Made by a program: the position numbers and the translations under genes. A stretch of DNA of 64,000 nt from positions 2,356,001 to 2,420,000 of the forward strand of contig OZ037833.1 of assembly GCA_964035575.1 (NCBI GenBank), read 5' to 3'. Below the pieces are notes generated by a model, which had not been told where the DNA came from, ran no database searches, and worked only from the letters and a program-made list of their open reading frames with translations. This document shows, piece by piece, positions 20,311-30,941 of the stretch (positions are counted from its first letter, which is position 1; every line of letters begins with the position of its first letter). Origin of the DNA: Rhynchopus sp. YZ270_cl-10 (Eukaryota > Euglenozoa > Diplonemea > Diplonemida > Diplonemidae).

Positions 20311-23300
20311 ATGAAGGTGATAGGGCTGTGGGTAGGGCTGCTTGTCCTAGGGACGTGCCATGCGGGAACCCCCTGCGACAATTTGTACTCAGGTGCAGTC
20401 GGCACCATGCCGGTCAACGTCGACAAAGAAGTTTTCAAAAAAATGTTCACGTTTATGTGCGGGGCGTACCAGGATAAGCTCATCGCACACCCAGAACTGA
20501 ACTTCACAAAGACGAATGTTAATAATCTCGTCGGTGGGAGTGACCCTCTAGGCATGGCAAGTGGTACGTACAAGTTGTGGCTGCACGCGCAGATGCTTCA
20601 CTACAAAGAAACCGACATCGAGTTTATGTGGCTGGACGCACCGTGGATCCAGAGCTTGTCTGACTACCTGGAGCCGTTTCCGATGACCACAGAGCAGAGG
20701 GCAGAGTTCCTACCGAAAACTGTGCAGACGAACAGATAACGAGATGATCACCCTCCCGTTGAAGGCAAACTACCGTATGCACGTCTACAGGCACGACCTG
20801 TTTGTGAAGTACAACGAGACATGGCCCACGTCGTGGGCCGAGTTTGAGCGCATCTGTGAGAAGATCACACGTGGTGAGTGGGCAGAGGGGACTCCGTTCT
20901 GGTGTCTTGATTGGGGCATCGGCACACGTGACACAAATAGGTTTGCTACGTACTTTGCGATGATGGCGAGTGTGGATGGCGGGCAAGACGTGGTTCTGCC
21001 TGGCGGTATCCCTAACGTAAACAGTCCTCAGGTTCGCAAAGCACTTATAACAATGAAGCGGTGGATCAACTCAGACATCATGTATCCGTCACCAGAGACT
21101 CTGGCCGCGTACCGGGCTGCTGGGCACAACCCTTACTTCTGGGCTGGCAACGTGCTTGTGCGTCAAGAGTGGACAGATCGCATCACCAACGTTGCAACTG
21201 AGCAAATCAAACATAACTCTCCACCACACTGCATCTTCAAGATTGGTGGAGGGTTGGGGACAGAGAAGCCGGTTGACGGGAGCTGGCACCTTGGAGTTAA
21301 CAAAGCAATGCGGCACAAGGCCACTGGGATGGCGTTTCTGTCTGAGCTCGCACCATACCTGTACAACATCACATTACACTACAAGAAGTACGTACCCCTG
21401 ATGCATGGTATCTGGGAAAACCCGCAACGCAGGGCCGAGTGGTGCCAGCATGTTCCAGAGTACTGCGAGGCATACGACAAATACCGTGAGTACCACACAT
21501 CGCTGTCGTACAGGCCTTCAAAGGGGTGTGGTGCGCTGTACAACGAATGTGTGCAACTGATTGCCCAGCACTTCATGAACGGGTACGTGCACGGAACTGT
21601 TCCTTTGGAACAGGCCATTGCAGACCTTGAAGCTGGTCTTGGGAAGCTGCTTGGGACGTTGGAGGTGAGTGTCACAACAGAGGCGTCTGAGGATGCGAAG
21701 AGCAGCAAAATAATCATGATCATTGCGGTGTGTGTGGTTGGTGTGCTGCTGGTGCTGGTTGCTGTGTACGTGTGGTTCTCACTGAAGAAGCTGCGCAAGG
21801 TGGGCATCAAGGTCCCTGTTGCAGCGATGTTGGGGTTAGTGACTGCAATCTCGCTCACTGTGGTTGCAGTGATTATCCTGACAACAACAGACAGCTCTGC
21901 GCGGTCGATCTCCGAGGACCTGGCACTGCGTGCCCGTGTCACTGCACTCCAATCCGTGCAGGTGGCAGCCGCAGACCAAAGGATGAACGATCCCCTTTAC
22001 AGCATAAACCACCGCACACGGATCTTTCTTTCGTTGCTCATGAACTGGGTGTCTGGGCTCGACATGGACAAGGGTGCACTGATCATGGCGATGTCCTATG
22101 ACCGAACAACGAAACTCGTACAGGTGATGCTGTCCACAGACAACTCAGTGCAAAAGGAGCACGTCTTCCTGCCCATAAACGCGCCAGTGAACGGTCTCAA
22201 GGTGAGTCCATTGCTGAATGCGTTCCTGAAGGAGTTTGCTCCGCATCTGGTGAGCTTCTCGGAAGCAGACACGAAAAAGCAGATGATCATCAGTGCTGAC
22301 GAGAAGTACTATGCGAATGTCAAGACTGTGGGTGTGACTGGGACAATTCACTGTGCGTACTTTGTGCCGGTGTCGACTGTGATGGGTGAGGCTACCGACA
22401 GCTTGAACGCGGCACGCAACTATGGTGTCATTGCGTCGCTGATTGCGGTTCTTGTGGTGACTGTGTTTGCGACGCTTATCACACGTCCGCTGATTGACGT
22501 CTCGCACCACATGGAGAAGGCACGGGTCATGGAATTTGATTCGCCCTATGCTCCAGGGTCGTTCCTGTCTGAGACACGTGCTCTGCAGGAAGGCTTCCGC
22601 TCCATGGCAGAGCTGCTTGTGCAGTACAAGACGTTCCTTCCGCAGTCCATTTTTGTCTCTGACGATGACGATGACGAAGACGAGAGTGCGACTGACGATG
22701 TGTCAACCAGCCAGCCTAGGAGTAATGCACCAAAGTCTTCGGTCATGAGCGCCACCAAAAGCTCCGGGTCTGCGTCACATTCTAAGCATGGCATGCAGGT
22801 CGCAATGATCAGCGCAGTGGCCGACCTGACCACACTGAAGGAAACAAAGGGCAGCATTGTCCTCATCAGTATTGAGAACATGGCTGCGCTTGCCACGGGT
22901 GTTAAGTTCACCGAATTCTTCGAATCCGTCGAGGAGATGATCATTGGCACGCAGGGTGCCCTACACATCTTCAACTCGGCGACTCCGGGAAAGATGGCAG
23001 TCTCTTTCGGACTCACACGGGCACGGGCCCCGAGTGTTTGCTGTGAAAAGGCTGTCGCGTTGGCGTTCAACATCATCAATAGCAAGCTTGTTGCGAGCAA
23101 GACGGTGCTGGTGTCCGTCACAGTGCACCAAGGGAGGATGAAGGCAGGTAACCTTGGATCTGTGAACACACGAGGCTTTGGCATGGTTGGGAAGGGTGTT
23201 GTGGAGGCGCTGTACGCAGAGCAGTACGCGAGCGACCTTGTGCGTGCGTCACAGACGTCTGTTGTCATATGCACGGCTTTGGCGAACGATATGACAGCAG

Positions 23301-23656
23301 GTAAGACAAAGGCCCGTCCAGTTACTATCCTAAGCATGCCTGACAAGTCGAAGGTTCTTGTGACGCAGCTGCAGGAACTGCTCACCGTGGCTGAGGATGA
23401 GTGGATGTACGAACTGGAGGAGGCCGAGAAGAGGAAGGACAAAGGCAGTAAGTTGCTCACCACTGTGTTCCTAGCTCTGCGTGAGGGTAAGACAAACCTG
23501 AACGAACTGATGCAGGAAATGCAGAACACTCCGTTCGATGAGGGTGATACTGTCGGACTGGAGGTGGGTGCGCAGTTAAAGTCTGTTGTAGCAAACGGGC
23601 AACCCGGAGTCTTCGCTGTCAAACGTGCGTACACCTGGGTGCAGGATGGTTCCTGA
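20311..23656 (+). CDS. Receptor: extracellular solute-binding domain plus degenerate nucleotide-cyclase domain, with a frame change
   Basis: The first frame (20311-20739, 142 residues) starts with a signal peptide (MKVIGLWVGLLVLGTCHAG) and the N-lobe of an ABC-type sugar-binding protein. The second frame, from 20744 or just upstream, continues it directly (LPLKANYRMHVYRHDLF, WPTSWAEFE) for about 970 residues. In second-frame numbering: binding domain to about 310, membrane helices at about 323-347 and 357-381, a sensor-like extracellular region to 560, helix 561-580, a HAMP-like linker, an acidic/Ser tract, and a class III cyclase fold at about 685-830. The cyclase motifs are recognisable (GRMKAGNLGS, FGMVGKGVVEA), but the metal-binding Asp positions look replaced (SIENM, TPGKMAVSFG) and VGD is VGK, so it is probably catalytically inactive. 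Between AAC and GAT near 20734 one extra base, or +1 frameshifting at AGA-TAA-C, would explain the change; no usable intron is seen. Confidence 0.75.
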
Positions 23657-24093
23657 ATGCACCCTTCCCCCACTCCATAGCAGTCTGTATATTATTATCC
23701 CTCGGGACTGTTTATCAACCAATTGTGCACAACTAAGGGGTGACCCTAGACGCATACAAGACTCGAAAACACCCCCATTTGCATTTTTGGGCTCTCCCCC
23801 TAAGCCCAGGTACTGGGTTTGCAATAAGAAATCAGAATTATGTCTTTGGACATAGTTCCAACCAAGAATACCCAGATAAGAACTCATCTTTGGTTTAAAA
23901 GAAAAATTCTCCGCCATGCCGGTTCATGTTAACTCTGGCATCACATAGAGGCGTGTAGTATTCGTTCAACAAAATGTTGTATCAGTTTTTGCAGAAAAAT
24001 ACAGATATTACACGTAACCCGCTCCCAATAGTACCTCCTCCCCACCCACCCTTCACCAACTAGTACAACAGTAGCCCCACCCATTCCGCTTAC

Positions 24094-24127
24094 GGTACAC
24101 TGTTAGGTTAGGGTTTTTGTATTTCAA
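24094..24127 (+). repeat. Degenerate GTACACTGTC-type hairpin
   Basis: GGTACACTGTTAGGTTAGGG then TTTTTGTATTTCAAC. The loop is changed but both flanks match the family. Confidence 0.4.
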
Positions 24128-25188
24128 CTTTAATTTTGTTGCGGCTGCATTTGCGTGCAGCTTCCCTTGTGTGTATGTCGAGACAATGCCTTCACAGCTC
24201 GGTAACTGCGGATTCTCTTCCGCAAAGATGATTGCATCTTCGACTTCACACTTACGATTTTTTGTTTCTTTTTTATTGTGCGTCTTGCAGGGTTCTAGCT
24301 TGGTTTTAGGAAAAATAATTTCAGAAGTGGATTGCTTTTCGTGAAGGTGGGTCTGCTGGTTCTTTACTGCAGAAGATTGCTTCGTGACCTCTACGGGTTG
24401 TTTTCTCCATTGACAGCTTGTGGGTTATGACTGAATACCTCTTACGGGCGGTCTGCCCTCAAGCCCCCTTTGGAAGAAACACTGAACCGCCATACATTTT
24501 TTTTCCTCCAAAATCCATAGTTCACTGACCCAACGAAGCTAGCCCCTGCTTCTTGTCTTGCCATACTTTATGTTAACTTTATGCATATTCCACCGCCCCC
24601 TTCCACCCTGGCAGGTTTCCTTCGGATTTCCAGAAACAAAATAAATGCTCCACCCTGCTCAGATAATTTCTCTGTGAATCCGATAACTCCACCTGCTTCT
24701 TGCGATTTTGGCTTGTCAATGTTCCCCCGCTCATTGGCAATCGCCCCCCTTTTTTTGTACCCTTTTTGTTATTCTAACAGTAGCAGAAAAGAGTGCTACT
24801 TTCCGATTTTCATATGTAAATATGATGAGTGCGATCCTTGCCGTCACGCATGAGGTAGTGAATAGCAACGTATTGAACAAGATAAAACAATAAGCACACG
24901 TTTCCTTTATTGACCCTAGTTTCGAGTGTGAAATGTTTCCCCATGTATTGCACGGGACACAGTATGACAAACAGATGCAGGGTTCCTTTTGTGTCTCCCA
25001 AAAACCAAAATTGTTATGTGTGAAGTTTTGAAGGAAGGAAAAATATAATTCCGTACCTTCGTACAGTGCACGCGGTAATTATGTCGCCTTTATTTAGGTC
25101 GGTTTTAATGATGTCGTTTTTTGTGTGTCGGAATCGAAAAAAATGACCGATTTTCGATTTTTGGGCTTTATTTATTTATTTATTTTCA

Positions 25189-25229
25189 GTTTGGCCGGGG
25201 GCGGAGCCCCCGGCCAAACGGTACGCTAC
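25189..25229 (+). repeat. GNA-triloop hairpin followed by ACGGTACGCTAC
   Basis: A perfect 14-bp stem, GTTTGGCCGGGGGC with its complement, closes the loop GGA (25203-25205). The last stem bases AC begin the word ACGGTACGCTAC. Confidence 0.7.
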
Positions 25230-25539
25230 ATTTGGAGTGGGAGTGGGTGTGAGTGTGAGTGAGTGGGTGGGAGTGGGCGCGGAGTGGGTGTGGAAAAAAT
25301 ATTCCAAGTTCCAAGTCCTCGTAGCTCTGGCAGCCGAAGTCGTTCCCGCCATGTCAGTGAGCGTACGAAGGTCCTCATTGGACAGGGATGCCTTCACGGC
25401 GGTTGAAGGGGTGATGTTGGCCTCCGCCGTTGCACTTGCAACCTCCTGCGAAACCAGGTGAGCGTCCATTAGTGTATGTTTAGGTTATGAAACTGGGTAT
25501 TGTTTTGTGGGAGGAATGTATGTGTTTGTGTGGTTGTGA

Positions 25540-25566
25540 CTCGCGAAGCGAGCCACGGTACGATGG
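25540..25566 (+). repeat. GNA-triloop hairpin followed by ACGGTACG
   Basis: Stem CTCGC/GCGAG, loop GAA, then CCACGGTACGATGG. Confidence 0.6.
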
Positions 25567-26050
25567 AGCGATTAATAGCGCTCTTGATTTTGGCGGTTTT
25601 AATAATGTCGTTTTTTGGGTGTCGGAAGGGGGGTAAACCGACATAATTAAAAACGACATAATAGAAACTTGGACTGTATTCTTTTTGCAGATTTTCTGAA
25701 GAAGACTGGTTTTCCCATTGTGAAATACAAACCCCCGTTTCTTTTTTTTTGCTGCTCGCGTGCCAAGGTTTTAACAAACTGGATGTTTCATCACGCATTT
25801 TCTACCAACATTGCAACACTTTGAAGATTCTCTTTTTCACACCTTTTGTTGTCGTCCGCAGGGTTGTGCTTCCTCTCTTCGTTGACCGCAGCCACTAAGG
25901 CTTTTTGACTGAGGCGCACGTTCTACTGGGTGAGGGAAAGGGATCAAAAGGAAAAGCCAAATGGTTTGCATGGAGATCACACGAAAAAAAAAAAAAGCAA
26001 GGTGACTCCCACGTTGTCAATTTATCAAAAAAAATAAAAACTTCACCATA

Positions 26051-26598
26051 AAGGGGTGCCCCGTCGATTATTTACCTTTTGAAAAGGTAAATAATACATG
26101 GAGGGTAAATAATACAATATTTGGACTTTATTAATTCAAAAGGTAAATAATATACGGTTTGACCTATTGCGGGTAAACGGTCCTGTTTTCGATGCACACC
26201 CACTAGACCCCCGACTCACTGCACAACAGATTTTCACACCCCGCCCTTCCCCCTCCCCGGAACCCCTCTCGCCGTCATGTTGAACGCCTCGACCCTTGCA
26301 GAGCTGAACCACCAGTGGGATGAGGTGCGCCGTGGCCGCTGCGAGGTGGTCGTCGGCCTCGACGAGGCAAGCGTGGCGAGCCTGGACCTGGACGTTGAGA
26401 GCTTCAGCGACACGTCCAGTGCCTCAGAGCTTCACCCAAAAAAAGCGGGGCGGAAAATTAATTAATTAAATGCCAATTCAAAAGGTAAATAATACACGAA
26501 AGGTAAATAATACAATGTTTGGCATTAAAAAGGTAAATAATACACGAAGGTAAATATTACAAAAATTCAAAAGGTAAATAATCGACGGGTCCCCCCTT
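26051..26598. mobile_element. Non-autonomous transposon carrying a captured gene 5' end
   Basis: Terminal inverted repeats of about 33 bp, containing CCCGTCGATTATTTACCTTT, flanked by TA on both sides. The word GGTAAATAATAC recurs several times just inside each end. The interior 26190-26450 is GC-rich and unlike the ends: a CCCC-rich leader, then ATG at 26277 and a 62-residue reading frame starting MLNASTLAELNHQWDEVRRG. This looks like a gene fragment (leader plus first exon) taken up between the repeats. Confidence 0.6.
26277..26465 (+). pseudogene. Gene fragment captured in transposon
   Basis: A 62-codon frame beginning MLNASTLAELNHQWDEVRRG, rich in E, D, V and S and with host-exon-like GC content, running into element DNA (KKAGRKIN). 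No family is recognised. It is probably a fragment and not an active gene. Confidence 0.4.
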
Positions 26599-26868
26599 TA
26601 TTATTTTGTTGGTGCCTGCGACAGTCCATTTACTTTTTTTTTTACTTCTCCGACCAGAACGAGGTCTCCCGTTCATGAAGGGCGCATCGAACAAATCTGT
26701 GACGGGATATTTGCGATTTTTTTTTTGAGTGCCTGCTTACATATTTACTGTAAACAACACACCGCACAGGGGTTCGATAAACCACGAAGTGTCGCTAGCT
26801 GTGTGTGTTTTTTTTTTTTAAATCACTTTTCTCGCCCCCCCCCTTTTTTTTTTTTTGTATGTGTTCAA

Positions 26869-27165
26869 CAGGCTCTCCGCTAGGATTTCCGATTTTGAAA
26901 ATATTCTGTTGATGGTCCACGTTGGTGGGGTACATGCTTGCGCCGCAGGCGCACGGTACGCAACTTTTTTTTTTACCAACGCCCGATTTTGACTTTTTTG
27001 GGACGTTTGAGCACTCACCTCTCCATATCTTCTTCTCCTGAGCTTTTTTGACAGGTAGAACGGGTCTGAACCACTTAGCAGAACTTTTTTTTCTTTCTTT
27101 TTTTCCCCATTTTCAAAAAGTTCTGTTGACAATCAACAGAACTTTAGTACCTAGCGGAGTGCCTG
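26869..27165. mobile_element. hAT-type MITE with intact target duplication
   Basis: Ends CAGGCTCTCCGCTAGG and CCTAGCGGAGTGCCTG are inverted repeats (15/16). They are flanked by the perfect 8-bp duplication GTGTTCAA (26861-26868 and 27166-27173), the hallmark of hAT insertions. At 297 bp it cannot code for a transposase. It holds a GNA hairpin (26940) and, at its right end, a TTCTGTTGA/TCAACAGAA hairpin. Confidence 0.85.
26940..26964 (+). repeat. GNA-triloop hairpin followed by ACGGTACGCAAC
   Basis: Stem GCGCC/GGCGC, loop GCA, then ACGGTACGCAAC directly before a T run; it lies inside the hAT MITE. Confidence 0.7.
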
Positions 27166-27926
27166 GTGTTCAAGAACTTTGTTGTCAGACCGGCCTTGCC
27201 GCCACATCCTGGTAGGGAGTTGTGCTGTCTGTATACTACTTTGGGATACTCATGTTGTGTTTTTTGTTTATTTTGTTATTTTCCTTTTCTTTGTAATTTT
27301 ATTCTCCTGGTACGGGTCATCTGGGCAAGCGTCGCTCAACCAATGATACGTGGACGCCGTTTTTTATTACGCCAGATACAAGTTAGAATATCACGTTTTC
27401 GTTTTCTTTTCAGCTGATTTTCCTTTTCTAGCGTTTGTCGACCAGTGGTTGTTTCTCGGTAACTGATCATTATTTGAATTCACCACGACTCTTTGGTCCC
27501 TATTCATGTCGGTTCTCGGTCCTCGTACTTTTTAGGGCTACGTGCTTTATATACTACTTATATGTAGTTATGTATTTTCCAAGTGGACCCGACTACCCGA
27601 TGTTTTACATCATTTTCTTTTACTTTTAATCCTACCTTTTAGCGAAAAACACTCCCACCCTCCCCAATACAGAAATCTGTTTTTGTCCCCAGACTGCCCC
27701 CCTGTTTTGGATACGGAGTGCCTTTTGTTTTAAATAAAAAGTAATTTAGGGAAAACAAACTTCTCGTCTGCGTGCGCGTCGGGACGTCCCCCAGAAAAAC
27801 CCAGGCAGGCAGGCAAAAAAAAGTTTGTTTTAAAAAAAAGTTTTTTTCAAATTGTCCTTCTTTCATGGAGTGAGAACAGGCTTCGCGCTAACTTTTGGGG
27901 GAAAAATCTGAAAAATCGTGTTTTGT

Positions 27927-28425
27927 ATTTCCGAGCCAATCCCGTTCTGTGGTGGGGGATATACGGAAACATGGACACAATTTTAGTGACTTAAATTTTT
28001 ACAAAATATGAACCCATACTCGTGAGCAAGGGTCATTTTCAGGACTGAAAACCCAACTTCAGATCAAATTATGGTGTTTTTGACTGGGAACAGGTAGCGC
28101 CGCAGGCGCACGGTACCCAACTTTTTCCTTTTCTTCCCCTTTTTTCTGCTTTCTTTTGATTGCGCGAGCCGATTGCTCTCCACGGTGGGGTCACATGTGT
28201 GTACAAAAATACACTGAAGTACCCTTACTAGGAACTACGAGATTCCTCTGGTTTTAGTAAGGATACCGCATTTCCGAACCAATCCCGGCTTATGGTGGGG
28301 GATATACGGAAAAATGGACAAAAATTCAGTGACTCAAATTGTCACAAAGTATAAACCCGTACTCAACAAGGGTCATTTTCAGTCTGAAAATCCAACTTGG
28401 CATGGAATTGTAGTGTTTTACTGGA
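27927..28425 (+). repeat. Two direct copies of a 160-bp repeat
   Basis: The units at about 27927-28090 and 28270-28425 share words such as GGTGGGGGATATACGGAAA, AAGGGTCATTTTCAG and CCAACTT, with many substitutions. The DNA between them carries a GNA hairpin and a block repeated at 29184. Confidence 0.6.
28097..28121 (+). repeat. GNA-triloop hairpin followed by ACGGTACCCAAC
   Basis: Stem GCGCC/GGCGC, loop GCA, ACGGTACCCAAC, then a T run and, 30 bases on, a 32-bp block starting TTCTTTTGATTGCG that recurs at 29184. Confidence 0.7.
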
Positions 28426-28737
28426 AACACCAATGTACTGAAGAAAGCTATGGTATTGTAGTGATGGCGGTGGGGGTTCAGTGACCACAGAGAAGAGCGA
28501 AAACGAAAACCCAGGACGGTTATGTCCTCGGAGGGGGTGCCCTCACACAGCGAGGGTGGAGACGGTTCAGCAGCTCATTATTCGCTGCGGAGCAGGTTTG
28601 CAGGTGTGCCCTATGGTGTCCTAATCGATCTTTATCCGTGAGGGTGAAGGGATGTGGAGTCGTACTCAAAAGAAAATGAACACTGTACATAAATAAGTAC
28701 ACCATGTTTAAAAATAAAGGAGGGTAGGGGACAGGTA

Positions 28738-28759
28738 GCGCCGCAGGCGCACGGTACCC

Positions 28760-28793
<34 letters not shown>
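28738..28793 (+). repeat. GNA-triloop hairpin, ACGGTACCCAAC and 31-base T tract
   Basis: Same core as 28097, but the T run has grown to 31 bases. The TTCTTTTGATTGCG block that normally follows lies at 29184, after about 400 bp of inserted DNA and microsatellite. Confidence 0.7.
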
Positions 28794-29059
28794 CACTGTA
28801 ACCTACCATGGTAGGCGTGACGCTGACTACGCGGTAGTTATTGGTAGCCGCGCCACTGGTACTGCCTCTTGCTTAGTTTTGTTGTTGTGCTACTTAGCGG
28901 GGTTCCACACTGCGACGGGGCAGGGGGGACAGCTTCCCTTTTCCTCTTGGAGACACAGTCCGCACACCTCTCCCCAAGGTGTGGCAGAGCCTACTGACTC
29001 TGGGCTGACGACAAAAGGGGACATGCCCTCAAAGAAAAAAGCTAAAAAATTTGGGTTTT

Positions 29060-29114
29060 TTTTTTGTTTTTGTTTTTTGTTTTTGTTTCTGTTTCTGTTT
29101 CTGTTTCTGTTTCT

Positions 29115-29146
<32 letters not shown>

Positions 29147-29150
29147 TTAC
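29060..29150 (+). repeat. T-rich microsatellite (TTTCTG and T tracts)
   Basis: GTTTTT and then TTTCTG units, followed by about 30 T. Confidence 0.85.
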
Positions 29151-29513
29151 TTTTTTCTTTTTTTATTTTCCCTTTTCTCTGCCTTCTTTTGATTGCGCGA
29201 GCCGATTGCTCTCCATGGGAAAATTTTTTTGGGGGAGACGGGGGTAGCAGGGGGGTCGGTATTCGCCTTTCCACAGAAAAAACTTTTTTTTTGAAAAAAA
29301 GTTTTTTTCTGAAAATCTCAAAAAAACCCAGGCACGCAGGACGCACGCAGACCGAAAGTTTGTTTTCCCTTATTGCTTTTATCTATTCAAAAAAAATATT
29401 TATTTATCAAAAACCCCCTTTTTTTTTTTTTTGTTAAATCGGGTCGATGGTTTTGGTTGAGGTCCGTGAGTTCGGCTGAGGCCTGCATAAAAGGATCTTT
29501 TCATTTATAAATT

Positions 29514-29929
29514 CACGGATCGGAAAAGTACTTTGCCCAAAAGTAAAGTACTTTTCCAAAAAAAAAAGTACTTGAAGAAAAAAAAGTACTTTTTTTTTTT
29601 CTGTGCAAAAATTGTACGGAGGAAAAAAAAAAAAGTACTTTTTTTTTTCCCGTCAAAAATTGTACGGAGAAAAAAAAATAAAAAGTACTTTTTTTTTTCC
29701 AGTGTTCTAAATTTTTTGTACAGAAAAAAAAAAAGTACTTTTTATTTTTTCTCTCCGTACAATTTTTGATGGAAAAATAAAAAGTACTTTTTTTTTTTTC
29801 AAGTACTTTTTTTTTTCCTGTACAATTTTGATGAAAAAAAAAAAAGTACTTTTTTTTTTCGAAAAGTGAAAAAGTACTTTTTTTGACCAAAAAATATCAC
29901 TTTTTAAAAAAGTACTTTTCCGAACCGTG
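29514..29929. mobile_element. MITE made of AAGTACTT palindromes
   Basis: The ends CACGGATCGG and CCGAACCGTG are inverted (9/10). About twenty copies of the palindrome AAGTACTT fill the interior in A- and T-run contexts. Flanks TATAAATT and TATAAATA fit an 8-bp duplication with one change. No coding capacity. Confidence 0.6.
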
Positions 29930-30012
29930 TATAAATATAATTTCAAAAAAGAGGGAAGCAGTCCTCGGGTGAGTGGCGACACCTCCCTAGCTATCTGAAG
30001 CAGAAGCAGAAG

Positions 30013-30327
30013 TCATACCAAGGCTTTGCGACTGATCATGTAGCATCTTTGCTTGTCTTTTTTGACTCTCCCCCTTTCTTCGTCTCTTCCCCAGTTCTTC
30101 TCTACTTCAGAGGGCAGACACGACGCAAAAAGACGATGTGCGTCTGTCTGTACCTTCCTTAGTTCAAAGGCTTCCGCCTTGTTGATGCAAAAAAAAAGCC
30201 CAAAGAGACGTTTTGCGGCCTCAAAACCGTAGCCTAAAAACAAACCCCTTGCGACAGGAAAGCAGTACCGGGATCCATCAAATTTGTACTCGGTCTTTTT
30301 GCTCGATTTTTGTTTTAATGAATTCAA
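30013..30327 (-). CDS. Uncertain 104-residue ORF
   Basis: The minus-strand frame has balanced composition (segments such as YCFPVARGLFLGYGFEAAKR and HRLFASCLPSEVEKNW) and is less T-rich than its surroundings. It is bounded on its upstream side by an inverted repeat (CGATTTTTGTTTTAATG, 30303-30362) that suggests a mobile-element end. It may be the remnant of an element protein. No family recognised; opposite strand to all host genes. Confidence 0.2.
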   Translation of the reverse strand: MNSLKQKSSKKTEYKFDGSRYCFPVARGLFLGYGFEAAKRLFGLFFCINKAEAFELRKVQTDAHRLFASCLPSEVEKNWGRDEERGRVKKDKQRCYMISRKALV

Positions 30328-30705
30328 AAACTTTACTCTGAATCCATTAAAACAAAAATCGAACAGAACGTCCTAGTACATATTTGATAATATCCAAATA
30401 GTTGCTGAGGTTACCTTTCAGGTGGGGGGGTTTATGGACTGACCCAAATGTTAAAAAAAATAAAACAAAAAAGAATGTAGTGGAGCTCATCTTCGGGTGT
30501 ATCTACACTAATACGCAACAAAGTTTCGACTTTTGATATTTTTTTTTTTTCAATAATCACTTCCCAAGTTCTCCCCAATATTTCACTTTTCCCTCCATAT
30601 TTTCCCTCCACATCCTGCATAGTTCATGCGGATAAAATGCAAAAAAAATAGCAAAATTTTGGTATCATGACACGCTGCTTGGGCACAGCCTAAAAATGTC
30701 CTGTG

Positions 30706-30752
30706 CCTCTTGGTGTTCGTTGGGGATGGGCAACCACCCTGATGTGGCAGCG
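30706..30752 (+). promoter_or_regulatory. 47-bp element shared by two gene upstream regions
   Basis: Second copy of the element at 20182, one substitution apart. Here it lies about 190 bp upstream of the second DOMON-b561 gene. Flanks of the two copies are unrelated. Confidence 0.6.
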
Positions 30753-30941
30753 AAAAAGTACAACACCAACGAAACGACAACCCCCCTCCTGCCTTATCTC
30801 GCCTCGCATGATCTTCACTCCTTTGCATCTCGCCCCCTCCTTCCTCCAACGGGTCAATGGAAACTTTGGGTGTTTCCATTTGAGATAAGTTTGTCGGGTT
30901 TTTTCGCAATGCTTCTACAAAACTCAGACCTACACGGGAAA

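Larger units (their letters stand above)
25076..25663. mobile_element. Non-autonomous element with TTATGTCG terminal words and gene-like insert
   Basis: The left end TAATTATGTCG and right end CGACATAATA are inverted. ATGTCGTTTTTTG-like words recur inside both ends (near 25112 and 25606). The interior holds GNA hairpins at 25189 and 25540 on either side of a GC-rich stretch (25320-25469), open on the minus strand (MDAHLVSQEVASATAEANI at its start). Confidence 0.45.
23657..30941. other. Large repeat-rich intergenic region
   Basis: No host gene is supported across 7.3 kb. In order: a degenerate GTACACTG-type hairpin at 24094, a TIR element at 25076-25663 with two GNA hairpins and an exon-like fragment, a TIR element at 26051-26598 with another fragment, a hAT MITE at 26869-27165, tandem copies of a 160-bp repeat (27927 and 28270), GNA hairpin modules with T tracts, a palindrome-array MITE at 29514-29929, a 104-codon minus ORF at 30013-30327, and the 47-bp shared element at 30706. 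Confidence 0.6.
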
